Assembly: GCA_026392575.1 (NCBI GenBank)
Contig: JAPLBU010000076.1
Coordinates: forward strand, 1-5,366
Source: Actinomycetota bacterium
GTDB taxonomy: Bacteria; Actinomycetota; Actinomycetes; S36-B12
Reading direction: 5' to 3'
DNA: 5,366 nt
In this document: positions 1 through 4,712 of the stretch, one piece after another
Layout of the letters: each line of letters begins with the position of its first letter
Position numbering within the stretch: position 1 is the stretch's first letter
Translations under genes and position numbers: made by a program
The notes under the pieces: generated by a model
What the model saw: the letters and a program-made list of their open reading frames with translations, nothing else
The model's database searches: none
Told to the model about the DNA's origin: nothing

Positions 1-287
1 AGCAGGGAGCCGACATCGCTCGGCACAACCTGGCGAATGACCCCATGGCCTTCGCCAACGACGAGACGGTGCGCGCGTTCCTGCAGGTCGCCGGGTCAGA
101 GGGCCTGCCGCTGACTACCGTCGATGGTGTCACCGTCATGACCGGCACCTACCCGAGCCGCGAGCAGCTCCTTCGATTCGCGGGCATCACAGAGTTGGCG
201 GCAGTTCCCGCGGGCGCGAGCCTGCTGCAGGTTGCCGACGCGGCTTCGGACGAATCATGCGCCTGCGGACCGGCCGGCTGCTGCTGA
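1..287 (+). CDS. arsD: ArsD, arsenite metallochaperone / ars operon trans-acting repressor (5' truncated by window edge)
   Basis: Partial gene: the frame is open from base 3 to a TGA at 285-287, giving 94 visible residues of a protein usually about 110-120 long. The visible start, GADIARHNLANDPMAFAND, matches the family pattern of G-x-E-V-x-R-Y-N-L followed by P-x-A-F. The ATG at 45 is therefore internal and should not be used as the start. The middle carries LPLTTVDG and the family-typical YPSREQL segment of the thioredoxin-like fold. The family's N-terminal cysteines (Cys12, 13 and 18 in the E. coli plasmid protein), which bind As(III) for transfer to ArsA, lie outside the window. The tail, ESCACGPAGCC, ends in a cysteine cluster like the C-terminal vicinal pairs of R773 ArsD. 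In the family, ArsD is a weak operon repressor and delivers As(III) to ArsA, and arsA follows after one base. Assignment is by remembered family similarity. Confidence 0.9.
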   Translation, partial: QGADIARHNLANDPMAFANDETVRAFLQVAGSEGLPLTTVDGVTVMTGTYPSREQLLRFAGITELAAVPAGASLLQVADAASDESCACGPAGCC

Positions 288-288
288 C

Positions 289-2031
289 ATGCTCTCGTTC
301 CTGACGGATCCACCGCGCTTCCTGTTCTTCACCGGCAAGGGCGGTGTCGGCAAGACCTCGATTGCCTGCGCAACAGCAGTGCACCTTGCCGATCAGGGCC
401 GGCGCGTCCTGCTGGTCAGCACTGACCCAGCATCGAACGTCGGCCAGGTGTTCGACTTCACCATCGGCAACGCCATCACGCCGATCCCAGGCGTCCCCGG
501 CCTCTCCGCCATGGAGATCGATCCTGAAGCCGCTGCCCACGCGTACCGCGAACGCATCGTCGGACCAGTTCGCGGCCTTCTCCCCGACCGCGAGATCGCA
601 TCCATCACGGAGCAACTCTCCGGATCCTGCACGACCGAGGTCGCCTCGTTCGACGAGTTCACTGCGCTTCTCACGGACGAGGCACTGATCGGCGACTACG
701 ACCACGTCGTGTTCGACACCGCGCCGACGGGCCACACGATCCGCCTGCTGCAGCTACCCGGAAACTGGAGTGACTTCCTCGACGCGGGCAAGGGCGACGC
801 CTCGTGCCTTGGCCCCCTCGCTGGCCTGGACAAGCAACGCAGCGCCTACGCCGGGGCTGTCGCTGCGCTGCAGGACTCGGAGACAACCCGCCTGGTCCTC
901 GTCGCCCGCGCCCAGGCAGGGGCACTCGATGAGATCGCCCGCACCCAGTCCGAACTTGACCAGATCAGCATCAGCTCCGGCTGTGTCGTCATCAATGCGG
1001 TGCTGCCAGAAGCCGCTGGCGACGAGCCCCTGGCCGCCGCAGTTCGCCGCCGCGAGCGGGACCTGCTCAACAGCCTGCCGGCTTCGTTGACCGCACTCCC
1101 CGTCGACCTGATCAGCCTCAAGCCCAGCAATGTCATGGGCCTCCCCGCACTTCGGGCACTGCTGTGCGCAGGTGAGCCGGCTGCTGGCCCTGCCGCGACC
1201 GTGTCGGAGCAGTTGACAGAGCACCGGCTTGCGGACCTCATCAACGACATCGAGGCCGGTGGCCACGGTCTGGTGATGTGCATGGGCAAGGGCGGCGTCG
1301 GCAAGACGACCATCGCCTCGGCCATCGCGATCGCCTTGGCGGAGCGCGGCCACCCGGTTCACCTGACGACGACCGATCCGGCTGCGCACCTTGAGCAGAC
1401 CCTGGATGGCGGTGTCGCCCACCTTCGTGTCACGCGAATCGATCCCGTGCAGGCCACCCGCGAGTACCGCGATCACGTCATGGAGTCGAAGGGCGCTCAG
1501 CTGGATGAGGCTGGCCGTGCGAATCTTGCCGAGGATCTGCTGTCACCGTGCACCGAGGAGGTCGCCGTCTTCCGGCAGTTCTCGGCCGTGATCGGAGAGG
1601 GACGCACCGGCTTCGTCATCGTCGACACCGCACCGACGGGGCACACGCTGCTGCTGCTCGATGCGGCCGGCTCCTACCACCGCGACATGGTCCGCCAGAT
1701 GGGCAGCGCGGCAGGATTCAAGACGCCGATGATGATGATGCAGGACCCAGACCTCACCAAGGTCATCCTGATCACGCTCCCCGAGCAGACTCCGGTCCTT
1801 GAGGCCAGCATCCTGAAGGCCGACCTCGACCGTGCCGGGATCCACCCGTGGGCATGGGTCGTCAACGCCTCCATCCAGGCGGCGCACCCGCAGTCCGAGT
1901 TTCTCCGTATGCGGGCAGCGTCCGAGGCCCAGCCGATTCATCGAGTCCGCGAGCTGGCACCCCGGCTGGCCGTCGTGCCGCTTCAGGCGCAGGAGCCGGT
2001 CGGGCTGCCCGCCCTTCGCACCCTGTTCTAG
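289..2031 (+). CDS. arsA: ArsA, arsenite/antimonite-stimulated ATPase, two-domain form
   Basis: Complete protein of 580 residues, close to the 583 of the E. coli R773 ArsA. The ATG at 289 was chosen because MLSFLTDPPRFLFFTGKGG aligns with the family N-terminus; an in-frame TTG at 232 would add 19 unrelated residues inside arsD. It contains two homologous P-loop NTPase halves. Half A1 has the Walker A GKGGVGKT at 16-23 and DTAPTGHT at 143-150. Half A2 has GKGGVGKT at 333-340 and DTAPTGHT at 446-453. All three As(III)/Sb(III)-binding cysteines are present: Cys114 (LSGSC), Cys173 (ASCLGP) and Cys421 (LSPC), matching Cys113, 172 and 422 of R773. His149 and His452 also match metal-site ligands. 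A cytosolic ATPase that accepts As(III) from ArsD and drives an ArsB-type membrane pump, not seen here. There is no clear Shine-Dalgarno, and the one-base gap after arsD suggests translational coupling. The gene ends tail-to-tail with rnhB. Confidence 0.97.
   Translation: MLSFLTDPPRFLFFTGKGGVGKTSIACATAVHLADQGRRVLLVSTDPASNVGQVFDFTIGNAITPIPGVPGLSAMEIDPEAAAHAYRERIVGPVRGLLPDREIASITEQLSGSCTTEVASFDEFTALLTDEALIGDYDHVVFDTAPTGHTIRLLQLPGNWSDFLDAGKGDASCLGPLAGLDKQRSAYAGAVAALQDSETTRLVLVARAQAGALDEIARTQSELDQISISSGCVVINAVLPEAAGDEPLAAAVRRRERDLLNSLPASLTALPVDLISLKPSNVMGLPALRALLCAGEPAAGPAATVSEQLTEHRLADLINDIEAGGHGLVMCMGKGGVGKTTIASAIAIALAERGHPVHLTTTDPAAHLEQTLDGGVAHLRVTRIDPVQATREYRDHVMESKGAQLDEAGRANLAEDLLSPCTEEVAVFRQFSAVIGEGRTGFVIVDTAPTGHTLLLLDAAGSYHRDMVRQMGSAAGFKTPMMMMQDPDLTKVILITLPEQTPVLEASILKADLDRAGIHPWAWVVNASIQAAHPQSEFLRMRAASEAQPIHRVRELAPRLAVVPLQAQEPVGLPALRTLF
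334..1308 (+). repeat. Internal duplication in arsA, best conserved at the two Walker A loops
   Basis: The P-loop coding stretches at 334-356 and 1285-1307 differ at one base of 23 by eye. The switch motif DTAPTGHT at 715-738 and 1624-1647 differs at two of 24. The spacing is about 951 bases between P-loops and 909 between switch motifs. This reflects the ancient tandem duplication of ArsA, kept by selection on nucleotide-binding residues and a shared codon preference. Confidence 0.8.
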
Positions 2032-2690
2032 TCGGGCGTGGGCAGGCTCCAGGACACCCGATGGTGCCGAGTCGGACCCAGCCGAGTCAGCGCCTCAAGG
2101 TGCTCCGGCGCTCCGTAGCCCTTGTTGCCCGCCCAGCCGTAGTCCGGGAAGTGGTCACTGAGTTCGATCATGAGAGCGTCCCGGGCCGTCTTCGCGAGGA
2201 TGCTCGCGGCGGCGACCCCGGCACAGCGCAGGTCCGCCTTCACCATTGTCACCACGGGCGGCACTGAGTACAGCGCCGGCTCCTCGGCGAACAGCGACGC
2301 CTGCGCCGGTTCCGACAGGTAGTCGTGGCTACCGTCCAAGAGCACCTGGTCGGGCCGGACTGGCAAGGCCGCAAGCGCCCGATGGCCGGCGAGCCGCATC
2401 GCCGGGACGATCCCCAGCCGGTCGATCTCGTCGGCGGACGCCATGCCGACGGCATGGGACGCCCAGCGCATGATCTTGGGCAGCAATTCCATGCGCCGTT
2501 CGGGAGTGAGCAGCTTGCTGTCACGGACACCCGCGGGCGCCGGCTTGGTCTCGGCCGTCACGAGCACCACCCCGACGCTGACCGGGCCGCACAACGCGCC
2601 CCGGCCGGCCTCGTCGACACATGCCAGGCCCGCCACCCCGGCGCGAAGCATGGCGCGCTCGACGCGCAGTGTCAGCGGTGCGAAGGACAT
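2028..2690 (-). CDS. rnhB: Ribonuclease HII
   Basis: Protein of 220 residues, normal for the family. RNase HII cleaves the RNA strand of RNA-DNA hybrids and nicks at single ribonucleotides misinserted in DNA. The catalytic carboxylates are visible: Asp26 and Glu27 in DEAGRG, Asp119 in LLDGS and Asp153 in VKAD. RDSKLL (56-61), AAASILAK and the C-terminal GNKGYG motif are also present. The ATG at 2690 was chosen because MSFAPLTLRVERAMLRAG fits the N-terminus of actinobacterial homologues; the frame is open upstream to 2777, but that part lies inside lepB1. The start is 5 bases after the lepB1 stop and has no strong Shine-Dalgarno, so translation probably depends on ribosomes finishing lepB1. 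It is the last gene of the rplS-lepB2-lepB1-rnhB cluster, an order familiar from high-GC Gram-positives. Its TAG overlaps the arsA TAG on the opposite strand. A Cys follows the first motif (GALCGP), where Ala is more usual. Confidence 0.96.
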   Translation of the reverse strand: MSFAPLTLRVERAMLRAGVAGLACVDEAGRGALCGPVSVGVVLVTAETKPAPAGVRDSKLLTPERRMELLPKIMRWASHAVGMASADEIDRLGIVPAMRLAGHRALAALPVRPDQVLLDGSHDYLSEPAQASLFAEEPALYSVPPVVTMVKADLRCAGVAAASILAKTARDALMIELSDHFPDYGWAGNKGYGAPEHLEALTRLGPTRHHRVSWSLPTPD

Positions 2691-2695
2691 GGCGA

Positions 2696-3460
2696 CTACG
2701 GAGTCGAGCCCTTGGAGACCTCCGGATCGCCGAAGATCTCGGGGATCGGCACGGTCCCGAATCGCCCGAAGGGCCACACCTTCAGCACCACGCGGCCGAC
2801 CACGTCGGGCTCCGGCACAGAACCGTTGTCCGTCTCCAGGTGGTAGCGGGAGTCACGGGAGTCGCCACGGTTGTCGCCCATGACGAAGACGGAGTCGGGC
2901 GGCACGACGATGTCGAACTGCACCTGGTTGGTCGGCCCCTTGACGTAGTCCTCAACCAGCGGAACACCGTTGAGCACGATGCGACCATCGGAATTGCAGC
3001 AGGCCACTCGGTCGCCCTCGATCCCGATGGCGCGCTTGACGAGGTCCTGCCCGCTGTCGCTGGGCAGCATGCCGATGAAGGTCAGGCCCGTGCGAAGCGC
3101 ACCGCGGACCCCTCCCGGCGGCGGCGGCGGATCGGGCAGCCAATCGCCCGGAACCTTGAACACCACGACCTCACCGCGGCTGACACCGGACATCGTCGTG
3201 GTGATCCTGGACGCGATGATTCGGTCGCTGATCAGGAGGGTGTCCTCCATCGACGCACTGGGGACGTAGAAGGCCTGGATGAGGAAGGCGCGGACGAGTG
3301 CCGACAACACCAGGGCGGACACGATGATGATCGAGGTCTCGCGGAACCAGCGGCCGACGCCGCCCTTCTCCGGGCGCGGGTCCTGACCGCGCGCATGGCG
3401 GCCTCGGCCCGGTGGCGGCTCAGGGAGCGGCGCGTGCGGGTCGCGTGCTGAGACGGCCAC
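2696..3460 (-). CDS. lepB: Signal peptidase I, second copy of tandem pair
   Basis: A membrane-anchored serine/lysine peptidase that removes signal peptides from exported proteins on the outer face of the membrane. From the GTG at 3460 it has 254 residues: an Arg/Pro-rich cytoplasmic N-terminus (about 1-40), one hydrophobic segment (about 43-65, IIIVSALVLSAL and onward), then the catalytic domain. The nucleophile is Ser70 in VPSASMEDTL, the general base is Lys142 in LVKRAIGIEGDRV, and the C-terminal box is MGDNRGDSRDSR at about 194-205. There is no second membrane segment. The CC pair after GDRVA also occurs in lepB2 and is usual in actinobacterial homologues. GTG was chosen because TAGTG makes its first G the last base of the lepB2 stop, a coupling arrangement, and because the frame further up runs inside lepB2. 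A run of five prolines at about 111-115 lies in a loop before the lysine box. The stop is 5 bases before rnhB. Confidence 0.94.
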   Translation of the reverse strand: MAVSARDPHAPLPEPPPGRGRHARGQDPRPEKGGVGRWFRETSIIIVSALVLSALVRAFLIQAFYVPSASMEDTLLISDRIIASRITTTMSGVSRGEVVVFKVPGDWLPDPPPPPGGVRGALRTGLTFIGMLPSDSGQDLVKRAIGIEGDRVACCNSDGRIVLNGVPLVEDYVKGPTNQVQFDIVVPPDSVFVMGDNRGDSRDSRYHLETDNGSVPEPDVVGRVVLKVWPFGRFGTVPIPEIFGDPEVSKGSTP

Positions 3461-4116
3461 TAAGAACCGCCGCCCGTCGCCGGCGCCACACTCGCGAAGG
3501 CCGAAGGGATCTCCAGCGCCTGCAGGTTGGACAGTGGCCACAACACCGTCATCGCACGTCCAACGACCTTCGCCTCGGGCACGAAGCCGCCACCCGGGTC
3601 GCCCATGTGGGCGCGCGAGTCCGCCGAGTTGGAGCGATGGTCGCCCATGACCCACAGCATGCCCTGCGGGACCAGCACATCGAAGTCCTGCGTGCTCGGC
3701 GCGTCGCCCGGATACAGGTAGTCCTCCTCGAGCGGCGTCCCATTGACCGTGATCCGACCCTGAGCATCGCAGCAGGTGACCCGGTCCCCACCGACCCCGA
3801 TGACCCGCTTGATGAAGTCCGTCGAGTCGGGCGGCACGATGCCAATGGACTGCCCCACCCAGGTCAGCGCACCGGACACCGGATTGCGCTGCGGGACGTC
3901 GGTCGCTGGGACGAAGGAGTCCGACCCGTCGAAGACCACGACATCACCACGCTCGATCCCACGCACGTGGTACACGGCGCGGTTCACCAGCACCCGGTTG
4001 CCGATGCCGAGCGTGTCCTCCATCGACCCCGAGGGGATGGAGAACGGCTTGGCTACGAAGGTGGTGATCAGCAGGACGACAGCGATCGCAATGCCGATCG
4101 TGACAGGGATGTCCCA
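3460..4116 (-). CDS. lepB: Signal peptidase I, first copy of tandem pair; start codon unresolved (possible frameshift)
   Basis: Coordinates cover the whole open frame after the rplS stop, 218 codons, because no ATG, GTG or TTG occurs before position 4023. The ATG at 4023 is the Met of SGSM and cannot be the true start: it would remove the nucleophile Ser (codon 4026-4024) and the membrane anchor. Numbering from the Trp codon at 4116, a signal-anchor runs from about 4 to 22 (PVTIGIAIAVVLLITTFVA). It is followed by SIPSGSMEDTL with Ser31, IKRVIGVGGDRV with Lys103, and MGDHRSNSADSR at about 157-168. All catalytic boxes are intact and the stop overlaps the lepB1 GTG. The family N-terminus appears to continue to the first codons after the rplS TGA (WDIPV). 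The simplest reading is a one-base difference in the GGG at 4113-4115, since ATG at 4117 plus one fewer G gives MDIPVTIG. A rare ATC start at 4110, 10 bases after a GAGGG, is the alternative. Function is certain; the start is not. Confidence 0.88.
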   Translation of the reverse strand, partial: WDIPVTIGIAIAVVLLITTFVAKPFSIPSGSMEDTLGIGNRVLVNRAVYHVRGIERGDVVVFDGSDSFVPATDVPQRNPVSGALTWVGQSIGIVPPDSTDFIKRVIGVGGDRVTCCDAQGRITVNGTPLEEDYLYPGDAPSTQDFDVLVPQGMLWVMGDHRSNSADSRAHMGDPGGGFVPEAKVVGRAMTVLWPLSNLQALEIPSAFASVAPATGGGS

Positions 4117-4479
4117 TCAGCCCTCGGTCTTGACGTTCTCGCGGAGCTCGCGGATCTTGGCCTTCTTGCCGCGCAGGTCGCGCAGGTAGTAGAGCTTGGC
4201 GCGACGGACGTCGCCGCGGGTAACGACCTCGATCTTGTCGATGATCGGCGTGTGCAGCGGGAAGGTCCGCTCGACACCAACGCCGTAGGAGACCTTGCGG
4301 ATCTTGAAGGTCTCTCTGACACCGTCGCCGGAACGGCCGATGACGACACCCTGGAACAGCTGGACGCGGGTCTTGTTGCCTTCGACGACCTTGACGTGCA
4401 CCTTGAGGGTGTCGCCTGCGCGGAAGTCGGGAATGTCGGCCTTGAGTGATGCCGCATCAACGGCGTCGAGAGTCTTCAT
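4117..4479 (-). CDS. rplS: 50S ribosomal protein L19
   Basis: Protein of 120 residues, the usual length for bacterial L19, which sits at the 30S-50S interface of the ribosome. Visible family features are the opening MKTLDAVDAASLKADIPDF, GDTLKVHVKVVEGNKTRVQ, FQGVVIGR, VSYGVGVERTFPLHTP and the highly conserved block VVTRGDVRRAKLYYLRDLRGKKAKI. The ATG at 4479 was chosen because the protein begins exactly there in the family; the frame stays open upstream to 4662 but encodes unrelated Arg-rich sequence. An AGGAAG lies 10 bases upstream. It is the first gene of the leftward cluster with lepB2, lepB1 and rnhB. Its TGA (4119-4117) overlaps an ATG at 4117 and is followed in the same frame by lepB2 coding sequence. 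trmD, the gene most often found directly upstream of rplS, is absent here; a divergent pgm takes its place. The structured 5' leader suggests translational control. Confidence 0.97.
   Translation of the reverse strand: MKTLDAVDAASLKADIPDFRAGDTLKVHVKVVEGNKTRVQLFQGVVIGRSGDGVRETFKIRKVSYGVGVERTFPLHTPIIDKIEVVTRGDVRRAKLYYLRDLRGKKAKIRELRENVKTEG
4121..4125 (-). promoter_or_regulatory. Candidate ribosome binding site of lepB2, inside the end of rplS
   Basis: GAGGG in the last rplS codons is 3 bases from the ATG at 4117, which is tight, and 10 bases from the ATC at 4110. It supports initiation near the rplS stop rather than at the ATG at 4023, which is nearly 100 bases away. Confidence 0.4.
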
Positions 4480-4616
4480 GTCGGTGTCGCTTCCTGCAGG
4501 CGCCACAGGTCGCCCACGGTTGTGGGGACGGAGGTCGTGCGTCGCGGCCGAGGCCGGATGCCCTCTCGGACCGCGTCCCCTGTGGCGGGGCGATCCGAGG
4601 CCCGTCCGGGGACGGG
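4480..4616 (-). promoter_or_regulatory. Structured 5' leader of rplS, candidate L19 autoregulatory element
   Basis: Reading the - strand toward rplS, three inverted repeats are visible by eye. 4616-4601 is GGACGGG/CCCGTCC, which folds as a 6-bp stem with a 4-base loop. 4599-4565 is an outer CTCGGA/TCCGAG stem enclosing CCCC/GGGG around the loop 4581-4586. 4526-4513 is CCCAC/GTGGG with a 4-base loop. In addition, 4579-4587 and 4501-4509 are perfect 9-base complements, so the second hairpin's loop could pair with the segment just before the Shine-Dalgarno. Ribosomal protein genes are often controlled by mRNA leaders bound by their own product; that this one is so controlled is inference. I do not recognise a named RNA family. 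The pairings lie in very GC-rich DNA, where chance stems are common. Confidence 0.45.
4490..4495 (-). promoter_or_regulatory. Ribosome binding site of rplS
   Basis: AGGAAG (read on the - strand) is 10 bases before the rplS ATG at 4479, slightly longer than ideal spacing. Five bases upstream of it begins the 9-nt segment 4501-4509, which can pair with the loop of a leader hairpin, so access to this site could depend on leader folding. Confidence 0.65.
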
Positions 4617-4633
4617 CTGAGATGAGCCTCCGT

Positions 4634-4662
4634 AGTCTGCCACGATGAGCGCCGGCGGCCAA
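4634..4662 (-). promoter_or_regulatory. Possible promoter of the rplS operon
   Basis: On the - strand, TTGGCC (4662-4657) and CAGACT (4639-4634) are separated by 17 bases, a plausible but imperfect -35/-10 pair. It would start transcription near 4627 and give a leader of about 150 bases that includes all three hairpins. On the + strand, TAGTCT at 4633-4638 fits a TAnnnT -10 for pgm but has no convincing -35. Promoters of this phylum vary, so this is weak. Confidence 0.22.
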
Positions 4663-4701
4663 AACCAGGGCCTGCCAGCCCCATGTTGGGACCCCAGGAG
4701 C

Positions 4702-4707
4702 AGGGAG
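4702..4707 (+). promoter_or_regulatory. Ribosome binding site of pgm
   Basis: AGGGAG lies 5 bases before the GTG at 4713, a good Shine-Dalgarno at good spacing. It decides the start in favour of GTG 4713 over the in-frame ATG at 4683, which has no comparable site close to it. Confidence 0.7.
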
Positions 4708-4712
4708 ACGGC

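Noticed and set aside
45..287. ATG at 45 as a true start giving an 80-residue ArsD
   Set aside because: Codons before it (ADIARHNLANDP) are clearly ArsD, so the gene begins outside the window.
232..288. TTG at 232 as the start of arsA
   Set aside because: It adds 19 residues unlike any ArsA and lies inside arsD; the ATG at 289 matches the family N-terminus and arsD coupling.
754..1476. 240-codon - strand open frame opposite arsA
   Set aside because: Antisense to both conserved ArsA halves, with no recognisable motif in its own translation.
1729..1740. Four consecutive ATG codons in arsA
   Set aside because: The segment corresponds to the Met-rich TPMM..QDP motif of ArsA; a mild variation, not a repeat of interest.
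3463..4023. ATG at 4023 as the start of lepB2
   Set aside because: It is the Met after the nucleophile in SGSM; starting there removes the catalytic Ser and the membrane anchor, although both are encoded in frame just upstream.
4117..4119. TGA of rplS as a selenocysteine or reassigned codon
   Set aside because: L19 ends naturally here, other genes use TGA as stop (arsD) and no SECIS-like evidence is seen; kept only as a minor alternative in the lepB2 finding.
3412..4449. Long + strand open frame opposite lepB2 and rplS
   Set aside because: Low-complexity Arg/Asp/Val-rich translation antisense to three well-recognised proteins; a normal by-product of GC-rich codon use.
4601..4616. Hairpin as a rho-independent terminator of a gene to either side
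   Set aside because: No T run on either strand after the stem, and neither flanking gene ends here.
4683..4712. In-frame ATG at 4683 as the pgm start
   Set aside because: The added ten residues fit no Pgm N-terminus, and the better Shine-Dalgarno serves the GTG at 4713.
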